Origin: JBHHYU01 sp046757725
GTDB taxonomy: Bacteria; Desulfobacterota; Binatia; UBA9968
Assembly (NCBI GenBank): GCA_046757725.1
Contig: JBHHYU010000031.1
Location: 1-31,441, forward strand
Reading direction: 5' to 3'
Length of the DNA stretch: 31,441 nucleotides
Shown: positions 8,846 through 15,651 of the stretch, one piece after another
How the letters are laid out: every line of letters begins with the position of its first letter
Position numbering within the stretch: position 1 is the first letter of the stretch
The notes under the pieces: generated by a model
Seen by the model: the letters and a program-made list of their open reading frames with translations, nothing else
Databases searched by the model: none
Told to the model about the DNA's origin: nothing
Translations under genes and position numbers: made by a program

Positions 8846-9619
8846 TTACCCCTGCACCAAAGGCTCTGCCGAGACCAACGCCTGCGCCTGATTGGAACCA
8901 TCTCCGAAAGGCCCAACCTGCTTTCGGAAACGGGACTCCATAACCCCCTGTACATAGGTCGAAAGGCTCCGGAGATTTCCCGGGCGCTGCTGTTCCAGAG
9001 GGATTGGATCGTTGACAATCACCTCCACATTTCCTCCTCTGATGCGCCAATTTCCTTTCGACAGGATGGCTCCACTACCGTTGATGGTAACCGGAACGAT
9101 AGGAGTTTTCGTTCTCGCAGCGAGCACAAACCCTCCCCGTTTGAACGGCATGATCCCACCACCAAGGCCGCGCGTCCCTTCCGGAAAGAGAACCACAGAG
9201 CTGCCCCCTTTAATTCTTTCCAATGCCTTTTTGAAACTCGCCGACGCTTTTGTGCGACTGGACCGATCAACTGTAATATGCCTCGAACTCCAAAGGGCCC
9301 AACCAAACACGGGAATATAAAATAATTCCTTTTTCGCTATCCAGCGGAGCTGAAATTCTAAGAGACTCTGGACCAGAATAGGGATATCCAAAAGGCTCTG
9401 ATGGTTGGCCATGAAAATATATTGACGACTCGAGTCCAGACGCTCAACGCCCTGGACGTTAAGGCGGATACCGCTTATTTTTAGAATCCCCCAAGCCCAG
9501 CACCGGGAGATTTCATAGGCAACCTTTCCTCGTCTGTCGAATAAACCCAAGGGAAAAATAACAAGAGAGGTCATGATGGTAATGAAAACTGCGAGCGAAA
9601 GTTTAAAGCTATAAACCAT
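8846..9619 (-). CDS. plsC: 1-acyl-sn-glycerol-3-phosphate acyltransferase PlsC
   Basis: PlsC converts lysophosphatidic acid to phosphatidic acid at the inner membrane. The protein (257 residues from ATG 9619) has an N-terminal hydrophobic anchor (about 6-27), the catalytic NHQSLLD block (His73, Asp78), the FPEGTR block (145-150) and the later IVPVTINGSG strand, all hallmarks of the family. A TTG one codon earlier (9622) is possible but less likely, and neither start has a clear Shine-Dalgarno. It is the first gene of the seven-gene minus-strand operon. The C-terminal tail after about 235 is polar and not conserved. Confidence 0.9.
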   Translation of the reverse strand: MVYSFKLSLAVFITIMTSLVIFPLGLFDRRGKVAYEISRCWAWGILKISGIRLNVQGVERLDSSRQYIFMANHQSLLDIPILVQSLLEFQLRWIAKKELFYIPVFGWALWSSRHITVDRSSRTKASASFKKALERIKGGSSVVLFPEGTRGLGGGIMPFKRGGFVLAARTKTPIVPVTINGSGAILSKGNWRIRGGNVEVIVNDPIPLEQQRPGNLRSLSTYVQGVMESRFRKQVGPFGDGSNQAQALVSAEPLVQG

Positions 9620-9649
9620 CAAGATAAAACTGCATTTTAGCAGCTGTTA

Positions 9650-9663
9650 ATTGACTAAAAAAT
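9650..9663. repeat. 14-bp direct repeat, copy 1
   Basis: ATTGACTAAAAAAT, identical to the copy at 9745-9758 and in the same orientation, 95 bases apart (start to start). This copy sits in the predicted plsC leader. Confidence 0.8.
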
Positions 9664-9675
9664 CAGGGAAAAAAC

Positions 9676-9710
9676 ATTATATTTTAGTCCACAGCAGAGC
9701 AAAAAGCAAT
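9676..9710 (-). promoter_or_regulatory. promoter of the plsC operon (perfect -10)
   Basis: On the minus strand a perfect TATAAT lies at 9681-9676, giving a transcription start near 9669 and a leader of about 50 bases before plsC. The -35 is poor (T-rich TTTTGC about 17 bases upstream). One copy of the 14-bp repeat lies just downstream of the predicted start (9650-9663). Confidence 0.5.
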
Positions 9711-9744
9711 GAGACTCCCTGAAACCAACAGGCAAGATTTTTTT

Positions 9745-9758
9745 ATTGACTAAAAAAT
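9745..9758. repeat. 14-bp direct repeat, copy 2
   Basis: ATTGACTAAAAAAT, identical to the copy at 9650-9663. This copy contains the candidate -35 box of ssb. Confidence 0.8.
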
Positions 9759-9774
9759 TTACGGGCGCTAGTGT
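9746..9774 (+). promoter_or_regulatory. possible ssb promoter
   Basis: TTGACT (9746-9751, five of six) with a 17-bp spacer to TAGTGT (9769-9774, three of six). The -35 lies inside the second 14-bp repeat. The -10 is weak, so the call is tentative. Confidence 0.3.
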
Positions 9775-9842
9775 GTGATCTGCTGGATCCTAGAACAGGA
9801 GTAAACCATCGGTTTTGATTTTTGAAATAGGGGAGTCCTATC

Positions 9843-10268
9843 ATGTCAGTTAACAAAGTTATCCTAATCGGCAATCTCGGCAAAGATCCGGAGGTGCGCT
9901 TTACTTCCAATGGCCGGGCGGTAGCTCGTTTTCCCATCGCCACTTCCGAAATGTGGAACGACGCAAACGGGACCCGTCAAGAGAGAACGGAATGGCACAA
10001 TATTATAGTTTGGGGAAAGCAAGGTGAAACCTGCGGCCAATATCTGGCCAAGGGAAGGCAAGTTTATGTCGAAGGCAGCATTCGAAGTCGTTCCTATGAT
10101 GACAAAACTGGCGTTAAACGATATGTGACTGAAATTGTGGCCCAGAGAATAAGGTTCTTGGGGGGGGGAGGTGGAACTCGCGTGGCACCTGAAACGGAAG
10201 GCGAACCCTCGGGAGAAACATCTTCCGGAAGCCAAACCCCGGCCCTGGACGATGATATTCCGTTTTGA
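9843..10268 (+). CDS. ssb: single-stranded DNA-binding protein
   Basis: SSB coats single-stranded DNA and recruits replication and repair enzymes. The 141-residue protein opens with the typical MSVNKVILIGNLGKDPEVR and has an OB fold over about 1-108 (TEWHNIIVWGKQGE, YLAKGRQVYVEGSIRSRSYDD). A short Gly/Ser linker follows, ending in the conserved acidic tip DDDIPF that binds partner proteins. GGGGAG at 9830-9835 supports the start. It is transcribed divergently from the plsC operon. It is not flanked by rpsF and rpsR, its common neighbours. Confidence 0.95.
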   Translation: MSVNKVILIGNLGKDPEVRFTSNGRAVARFPIATSEMWNDANGTRQERTEWHNIIVWGKQGETCGQYLAKGRQVYVEGSIRSRSYDDKTGVKRYVTEIVAQRIRFLGGGGGTRVAPETEGEPSGETSSGSQTPALDDDIPF

Positions 10269-10554
10269 TGGCCCCCCGGCAACAGAAGAACTCGCCCAAA
10301 TTTTTGCTTTCGCAAAATGACCGCAGCACCCAGGCTGATGGAACCAAAATCGAACTTATTTCATCGACTCTCTACTAAAGGGAGAACTACGGAAACCAAG
10401 TGGCGTCGATCCTAGTCCGAAGGTAAAAGTAGTTTCCTGCCGTGGGTCGCAAAATCAAAATAAGATCGTCGCTGAAGCTAAACGTTGCCGTGCTACTTTA
10501 AGCTAAGACGGTTTAGCACTCTTCAGACCAAGAACATCAACAGTTTGAGATTAA
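10269..10554. other. intergenic stretch with no supported gene
   Basis: The region after ssb holds a small stem TTTTGC/GCAAAA (10302-10307 and 10312-10317) without a T-run, and a 36-codon frame (10268-10378) whose ATG overlaps the ssb stop. I see no confident gene. The base composition becomes more AT-rich toward the methyltransferase gene. Confidence 0.6.
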
Positions 10555-11325
10555 ATGAAAGGTATAAAAACGGGATCCAGAAAAGACATTCTCAAGAATT
10601 GCGTGGAAAAATCCAACTCCAGGTTTGATTTGTGGATTGAATTTATCAACGTATATGGTATCGAGAGCATGGCGGAAATCGGAGTCTTTAGAGGCGGTTT
10701 TGCCTCAAAGGTGTTGGAACAGTGCGGATCACTGAAAAAATACTACATGATTGATCCATGGAAAAATCTTGAAGGTTGGAACAAGCCTGGCAACAAAGAC
10801 GATCAAACGTTTCAGAAACATTTTGATGAGGTCAAACGGAAAACCGATTTTGCAAGTGAGAAGAGAATTATCTTGAAAGGCAAGACTACGGAAGTCATCC
10901 ATGAGATACCGGATGAAAGTCTAGATTTTGTTTATATTGATGGTGACCATACCCTTAGAGGTATTACCATTGATCTTATTAAAGCCTACTCGAAATTGCG
11001 GGTCGGTGGTTGTATTGGTGGAGATGATTTTACTAAAACCATATGGCAGCATCATATACGTTTTGAGCCTACCCTGGTTTTCCCTTTTGCAGTGTATTTT
11101 GCAGAAGCCATGGATGCGAGAATTTATGCCCTTCCCTTCAACCAGTACTTAATAGAGAGATCAACAGATTCCACTTATGCCTTCTTAGACTTTACGGGAG
11201 AGTATCATCGTGTTGCCCTTCAGTCACACTTTACCCTGTTCAAGATTCTAACCCCGGTATTAAACGAAAAATTTCCATTCTGGAGGAGGATTAAGAGGAA
11301 GATTAGGAAGCTAAAACATAGGTAG
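10555..11325 (+). CDS. class I SAM-dependent methyltransferase (Methyltransf_24-like)
   Basis: The 256-residue protein has a Rossmann-type SAM-binding glycine motif EIGVFRGGF (41-49), an acidic strand end MIDP (about 65-68) and the post-IV signature DFVYIDGDH (124-132), typical of the Methyltransf_24 group found in glycan, antibiotic and small-molecule methylation. The C-terminus is strongly basic (RRIKRKIRKLKHR). The substrate cannot be told. Codon use and composition are visibly more AT-rich than in the neighbours (about 40 percent GC in the first coding line). The gene is followed directly by a decayed transporter fragment, so I infer lateral acquisition. The Shine-Dalgarno is weak (TTGAG before ATTAAATG), so the start is less certain than the gene. 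Confidence 0.75.
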   Translation: MKGIKTGSRKDILKNCVEKSNSRFDLWIEFINVYGIESMAEIGVFRGGFASKVLEQCGSLKKYYMIDPWKNLEGWNKPGNKDDQTFQKHFDEVKRKTDFASEKRIILKGKTTEVIHEIPDESLDFVYIDGDHTLRGITIDLIKAYSKLRVGGCIGGDDFTKTIWQHHIRFEPTLVFPFAVYFAEAMDARIYALPFNQYLIERSTDSTYAFLDFTGEYHRVALQSHFTLFKILTPVLNEKFPFWRRIKRKIRKLKHR

Positions 11326-11548
11326 AAGGGGGCCTCGCTGGTAGCAATGTCCGGAGCCTTGGTCTCAACCCTGGGATACATCGTTTGGTATACCAGCCGT
11401 AAAGGACCTACGGCTTCCCAAGCCGTGACGGTACGGCTTGGCGTACCTCTCTTGACAGCAAGGGGAGGGATATTCTTCTGTCGAATAATATCTCCATGCG
11501 CTTAATCCTCTTGAAGGCTTTATCCCTTATCTTCTCAAAAAAGATTAG
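11326..11548 (+). pseudogene. remnant of an EamA/DMT-family transporter (C-terminal end, frameshifted)
   Basis: The frame from 11326 (start-like ATG at 11347) encodes SGALVSTLGYIVWYTSRKG followed by PTASQAVTVRLGVPLLTARG and GIFF. I recognise this as the ninth to tenth helix region of EamA-type drug/metabolite transporters. After GIFF (about 11470) the frame breaks and ends at a TAA. Moving one frame over continues with SNNISMRLILLKALSL up to the Nudix start, which fits the expected next segment of the family. The first eight helices are absent. The fragment starts in frame right after the methyltransferase stop, consistent with an insertion or deletion having removed the front of the gene. 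Confidence 0.65.
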
Positions 11549-12067
11549 ATGAGTCAGGACGCGGCACTTCTCATCCCTTTATACCGGTCTTCAGGTGGAG
11601 ACTTGCACCTCGTCCTGGTCCGCCGAAGCAAGAGCAGTATTCATAGCGAACAAATCGCTTTTCCTGGGGGAAAGCATGACGCAAAGGACAGGTCGATGAT
11701 GGAAACTGCCTTACGCAAGGCACATGAAGAGATTGGCCTAGAAGCCCGAATGATTGAGCTCATTGTGCATCTGCCCCCTGCCGAAACCAAAACGACCGGA
11801 TTTCGAGTGTTCCCGTTCCTTGCAGGTCTCGCCGTCCCCGGACCATGGTGTTGCACCGAGCGTGAGGTTATGGAGATCATCGACGTGAAGCTCAGTGACC
11901 TTGGTAGGCCGGAAGCTCACGGCACAGGGCTTGAGCACTTTCCCACATGGCCAGAGTCGAAGGAGGTTCCGTTCTTCCGTATCGGCCCCTATCGACTGTG
12001 GGGTGTCTCGTATCGCATACTCGAGTCACTCCTTCCGGGTCTTCTAGCCGGTGAGTGGCCTATCTAG
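11549..12067 (+). CDS. CoA pyrophosphatase-type Nudix hydrolase, altered catalytic box
   Basis: The 172-residue protein matches the NudL/UPF0035 group, which cleaves coenzyme A and derivatives to 3',5'-ADP and phosphopantetheine. It has the LVLVRRSKSSIHSEQIAFPGG block and a Nudix box (41-64). In that box the normal RE of REUXEEXGU reads R56-K57, while the metal-binding E60-E61 remain. Lys57 (codon AAG at 11717-11719) replaces a glutamate important for catalysis, so activity may be reduced or lost. The start lacks a strong Shine-Dalgarno and abuts the EamA remnant. The stop codon TAG (12065-12067) lies inside the left end of a mobile element, which may have trimmed or replaced the original 3' end. 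Confidence 0.75.
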   Translation: MSQDAALLIPLYRSSGGDLHLVLVRRSKSSIHSEQIAFPGGKHDAKDRSMMETALRKAHEEIGLEARMIELIVHLPPAETKTTGFRVFPFLAGLAVPGPWCCTEREVMEIIDVKLSDLGRPEAHGTGLEHFPTWPESKEVPFFRIGPYRLWGVSYRILESLLPGLLAGEWPI

Positions 12068-12379
12068 TGTAGTGTCTCACGCTGTTGGTACTCTATCCGA
12101 AGTACACCATCACGAAGAGCACGAAAGAAGACAATAGCCTCTTGAAATCCTGTTGCTCTTCTAATCCGGTTGTCCGTTCTTCGTGTCCTTCGTGCTCTTC
12201 GTGGTGAATAGAGAAACATGGGTCGAGCATCACGGCGGCGGGGATAGGCACCATGCCGGCGGGATGAGAACCTGTAGTGATGTCTTGGGATATAGGATCT
12301 TTCGCATGAAATTTCATTCCCCGATTCTAAACTGTTACGTCGGAGAATAAGTGCCTTCATCTAAGAGCCACTACACTAG
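12064..12379. mobile_element. MITE-like element with terminal inverted repeats and target duplication
   Basis: The 316-bp segment is bounded by inverted ends CTAGTGTAGTGTCTC (12064-12078) and GAGCCACTACACTAG (12365-12379), which match at 14 of 15 positions. It is flanked by the direct repeat CTAT (12060-12063 and 12380-12383), which also extends by one C if the ends are shifted. A TA duplication with slightly shorter ends is an alternative reading. There is no transposase frame, so it would move in trans. Inside are inverted copies of CACGAAG-type 9-bp units. The left end supplies the stop codon of the upstream Nudix gene. Confidence 0.65.
12111..12203. repeat. inverted CACGAAGAG repeat cluster inside the MITE
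   Basis: CACGAAGAGCACGAA at 12111-12125 is repeated as its perfect reverse complement at 12189-12203, leaving a 63-base loop. The right arm belongs to a tandem of three 9-bp units (12177-12203; minus strand CACGAAGAG, CACGAAGGA, CACGAAGAA). Such units give spurious HEEHEG-like peptides and occur as dispersed repeats in some bacterial genomes. Confidence 0.75.
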
Positions 12380-12655
12380 CTATCGCAGGGAGGTGACCCG
12401 CCGACTATTGTCACTCTCGCGTTTTCAAAAAAGGCACGCGTGTCACGTCTGGTTGCACCCCACGGGCATTCGATCTAGACTGAGTTTTTTACTTCGAGGC
12501 CGAGCCTGCCGGCCGAATCTCGATAGCTGTCTATAAGAAGATCGGAGTTCCCGAGATTTGCGATGGCCGGTATTGAAAATTTGTTCAAACAGAAAAGAGT
12601 GTGATCTTGGATAACCATCGGCATGCAGCAAAATGCTCTTTTGATGGGGAGACTC
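12380..12655. other. intergenic stretch between MITE and LOG gene, no supported gene
   Basis: Beyond the right end of the MITE I see only a GC-rich partial palindrome around 12497-12516 (GGCCG and CGGCC) and no coding signal. An in-frame ATG at 12623 exists for the next gene but is less well supported than 12656. Confidence 0.5.
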
Positions 12656-13246
12656 ATGTCACGTCAGATTCATAGCGTGTGTGTCTACTGTGCGTCGAGC
12701 CGAAAGGCAAATAGCGGGTACTACGACGACGCCAATCGTTTGGGGCGGCTCCTTGCGAAACAGGGGATTAGGTTGATTTATGGGGGAGGAGCCGTTGGTG
12801 CCATGGGCGCAATTGCAGATGGCGCTTTAGCGGAAGGCGGCTGTGTTATCGGGGTTCTCCCGCGATTTATGTACGACCTTAAATGGGGACACAAGGAACT
12901 GACCGAACTGCGGATTGTCAACGACATTCATGAGCGCAAACGGCTTATGATAGAAGAGGTAGACGCCATTATTGCCCTACCGGGCGGTTCCGGCACGCTT
13001 GAGGAGCTGCTTGAGGCCATCACCTGGAAGCGTCTTGGCCTGTGTGTACATCCAATCATTGTGGTCAACATGCTCGGGTTTTTTGATCCTCTTATCATCC
13101 AGCTTGAGAGAGCCATTGAGGGAAACTTTATGGACGCCCGCCATCGCTCCATCTGGACCGTTGTGAACAGCGTGGACGAGGTGATTCCCGCAATCCAGAC
13201 CGCCCCGGTATGGACCGTTGATGCCCGACGGTTTGCAACTGTCTGA
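12656..13246 (+). CDS. LOG-family protein (TIGR00730, cytokinin-riboside phosphoribohydrolase-like)
   Basis: The 196-residue product has the family's nucleotide-binding signatures YGGGAVGAMG (about 42-51) and PGGSGTLEEL (about 109-118), plus the ERK segment between them. LOG proteins hydrolyse the N-glycosidic bond of nucleoside 5'-monophosphates such as cytokinin ribotides or AMP; many bacterial members were annotated as lysine decarboxylase in error. I chose ATG 12656 because GGGGAG at 12646-12651 precedes it and the MSRQIHSVCVYCASS start fits the family. The ATG at 12623 would add 11 residues. It stands alone between the MITE and the SulP gene. Confidence 0.85.
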   Translation: MSRQIHSVCVYCASSRKANSGYYDDANRLGRLLAKQGIRLIYGGGAVGAMGAIADGALAEGGCVIGVLPRFMYDLKWGHKELTELRIVNDIHERKRLMIEEVDAIIALPGGSGTLEELLEAITWKRLGLCVHPIIVVNMLGFFDPLIIQLERAIEGNFMDARHRSIWTVVNSVDEVIPAIQTAPVWTVDARRFATV

Positions 13247-13489
13247 TCTAGCATTTTTTACCGTAAAGAGAGACTGTTCATGCTGAGCCTAACTGGACAC
13301 GCCGGCTCTCCAAAAACATCGGTCGTGTAAACTGACGGACCCTCTCTCAGTATTCGAATCGTTATTTTTAAACTAAAGGGTATTCGTAGCAGGTTAGATT
13401 GTCTTCCATGGCCTAAAAGTCTGTTCCCGTGTGGGAAGGCTAATTGCAGCCACGTAACAGCAAGAGCAACGAGGTAGCCGGAGAAACTG

Positions 13490-15613
13490 TTGACTGATAG
13501 TATCCATGCACCGCACCTGTGGCGCCGGCGTATTCTGCCGTTTCTAAACTGGGTAGGCGAGCTGAGGAACAGACAGGTCTTACGAGCCGACGTATTCGCT
13601 GGAGTCACCGTAGCACTTGTTCTGATTCCACAATCCATGGCCTACGCGCAGCTGGCGGGTTTGCCGGCCTATTTTGGTTTATACGCGGCTTTCCTGCCGC
13701 CCATGGTGGCAGTTCTGTTCGGTTCATCGCGGCAGTTGGCCACCGGGCCGGTAGCCGTGGTTTCACTATTGACCGCTTCCGCGCTTGAACCACTAGCGGT
13801 CGTTGGCACAGAGGGTTATGCCCTTTACGCCGTACTCCTGGCGCTGTTTGTCGGCCTGTTTCAACTTCTTCTAGGAGTACTCCGGCTTGGCACCTTACTA
13901 AACCTCCTGTCGGATGCGGTCGTTGTTGGGTTCACCAATGCCGCCGCCATTATCATTGCCACGTCGCAGCTCGATAAACTATGCGGTGTGATTGTGGAGA
14001 AAACCACGCATCATTTTCAAACTGTATGGCGGATTGTTATCGCCGCATCCACCGAAACGCATGGGACGACACTCACCATGGGGGTACTGGCCTTCGCAAT
14101 TATGCTGACCCTGCGTCGCATAAATCCACGCCTGCCCGGTATACTGATCGCTGCCGCAACAACCATTTTCCTCTCCTGGTTGATCCGGTTCGACCAGCAT
14201 CAAAACATCAAACCCACGCAGATCGTGGACAATGCAGCGCGTACACTAGTGATAAACGTGATCTCGGAGCGACACAACGCCCGATCCGTAAAGCACAAAA
14301 TCGTTTCGGCACAACGGAGGCGGATAAAAACTAAAAACGACCCCAGCCTGGGCCAGCGTAACACCCTAAAACAAGGAAGCGTCCTCCATCAACGCAAGCA
14401 AGAACACCGGCAATACACCGAATCCGCAAGTAAGATTCGGAAGAGACTGCGCGAACTCCGATTTGTAATCCAACCGATGCCGGGGGGGTTACACGGCGAG
14501 CCACGGTTTGCTATCTACAAAACGCCACAGACCCACAATGAGATCTGGCGTATAGAACGAATCAATAACAATGGAACACTCACTTTGACGGCCGGGGGCC
14601 AAGTGTTGGGATCGGTTCCTCGGGGCCTGCCACCATTTAAATTGAGAGGTTTTGGGCTCCAAGATGTATTTCAACTGTTTCCCATAGCCATCACGATCGC
14701 CATCATCGGCTTTATTGAGGCGATTTCCATTGCCAAGGCCATGGCAATCAAAACCCACAAGCTCTTGAATACCAACCAGGAACTTATCGGCCAAGGGCTG
14801 GCTAATATCGCCGCTAGCCTCTCTCAGGGATATACCGTTTCTGGATCCTTCTCGCGCTCCGCCGTTAATATCAGCGCCGGCGCCGTCACAGGTTTTTCTT
14901 CTGTAATTAGTGCGCTCATGGTTATGATCGCACTCCTTTGGCTTACGCCCTTGTTCTATCACCTGCCCCAGGCAACCTTAGCCGCGATCATTATGATGGC
15001 GGTCCTTGGGCTAGTCAATGTAAAGGCCATGCGGGAGACTTGGCGTACCCACCCCCACGACGGTATCGTGGCCACCAGCACGTTTGCCCTGACCCTGTGG
15101 TTCGCTCCCCACTTGCACTACGGTGTCTTCATCGGCGTTGGTATGACCCTCGTACTCTTCGTATACCGTACCACCAAGCCGCATCTGATTATGCTGCTTC
15201 GCGGCACCCGCGGTGTGGGTCCGCACATCACGGTGGAGGAGGCTGCGGCAGCTGGCCACATTTCCGTTGTACATCTGACCGACACCCTTCGCGCCGGTAC
15301 CATCGATTGGCTTGATGAAGATATTATTGAACAGGTAGCGCTCAAACCGGACCCAAAATGTATCATTATTGATGGCGCCTTGACCGACACCATTGACAAC
15401 CGGGGAGAGAGAACACTCCGAACATTAACGAGGCGTTTCCAGGAGGCCGGGGCAGAGGTTTTGTTTAGCCGCGTGCGTGCTCCGGTATTGGAGACCTTGC
15501 AACAGTCCGGCTTTATCGATTGGATCGGAACCGAATTTTTCTTTGGAAAGATTGAAGATGCGTTCAATTACGCCAGGCAGCAACTATCGGAGGAAGACAC
15601 CGACCCTCACTGA
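13490..15613 (+). CDS. SulP-family anion transporter with STAS-like tail and large hydrophilic insert
   Basis: The 707-residue protein starts at TTG 13490, with GGAG at 13480-13483. The SulP signature VLIPQSMAYAQLAGLPAYFG (44-63) and the following LATGPVAVVSLLTA are clear, and hydrophobic helices run to about 550. SulP proteins carry sulfate, bicarbonate or other anions. Two oddities stand out. A hydrophilic, Arg/Lys-rich, partly helical insert of about 130 residues (roughly 236-370) splits the membrane domain before GSVPRGLPPF. The C-terminal STAS-like domain (about 580-700) keeps the overall pattern (CIIIDGALTDTIDNRGERT) but has lost the usual DGxLYF start. The insert stays in frame without stops. 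The substrate cannot be assigned. Confidence 0.85.
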   Translation: MTDSIHAPHLWRRRILPFLNWVGELRNRQVLRADVFAGVTVALVLIPQSMAYAQLAGLPAYFGLYAAFLPPMVAVLFGSSRQLATGPVAVVSLLTASALEPLAVVGTEGYALYAVLLALFVGLFQLLLGVLRLGTLLNLLSDAVVVGFTNAAAIIIATSQLDKLCGVIVEKTTHHFQTVWRIVIAASTETHGTTLTMGVLAFAIMLTLRRINPRLPGILIAAATTIFLSWLIRFDQHQNIKPTQIVDNAARTLVINVISERHNARSVKHKIVSAQRRRIKTKNDPSLGQRNTLKQGSVLHQRKQEHRQYTESASKIRKRLRELRFVIQPMPGGLHGEPRFAIYKTPQTHNEIWRIERINNNGTLTLTAGGQVLGSVPRGLPPFKLRGFGLQDVFQLFPIAITIAIIGFIEAISIAKAMAIKTHKLLNTNQELIGQGLANIAASLSQGYTVSGSFSRSAVNISAGAVTGFSSVISALMVMIALLWLTPLFYHLPQATLAAIIMMAVLGLVNVKAMRETWRTHPHDGIVATSTFALTLWFAPHLHYGVFIGVGMTLVLFVYRTTKPHLIMLLRGTRGVGPHITVEEAAAAGHISVVHLTDTLRAGTIDWLDEDIIEQVALKPDPKCIIIDGALTDTIDNRGERTLRTLTRRFQEAGAEVLFSRVRAPVLETLQQSGFIDWIGTEFFFGKIEDAFNYARQQLSEEDTDPH

Positions 15614-15651
15614 GGCAAGTAGCGCTTCCATCGACAACTAGCCGGAGTCCG

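Noticed and set aside
10302..10317. Hairpin TTTTGC/GCAAAA after ssb, considered as a terminator
   Set aside because: The stem is AT-rich and no T-run follows it.
10268..10378. A 36-codon frame whose ATG overlaps the ssb stop codon and begins MAPRQQKN, loosely like ribosomal protein S18, a usual ssb neighbour
   Set aside because: It lacks the S18 core and the cysteine-containing motif, is far too short, and nothing beyond the overlap supports it.
12064..12360. Minus-strand frames of 74-98 codons with HEEHEG-like repeats inside the MITE
   Set aside because: They are translations of the 9-bp CACGAAG repeat and flanking MITE sequence; both frames read across the terminal repeats and lack a ribosome-binding site.
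13353..13360. TTCGAATC, like the T-loop of a tRNA
   Set aside because: No acceptor stem, D-arm or anticodon arm can be drawn around it.
13258..13638. Minus-strand 126-codon frame across the gap before the SulP gene
   Set aside because: Half of it is opposite the SulP N-terminus, and the rest shows no family likeness or start signal.
14489..14962. Minus-strand 157-codon frame inside the SulP gene
   Set aside because: It lies opposite a clear coding sequence and has no domain or start signal.
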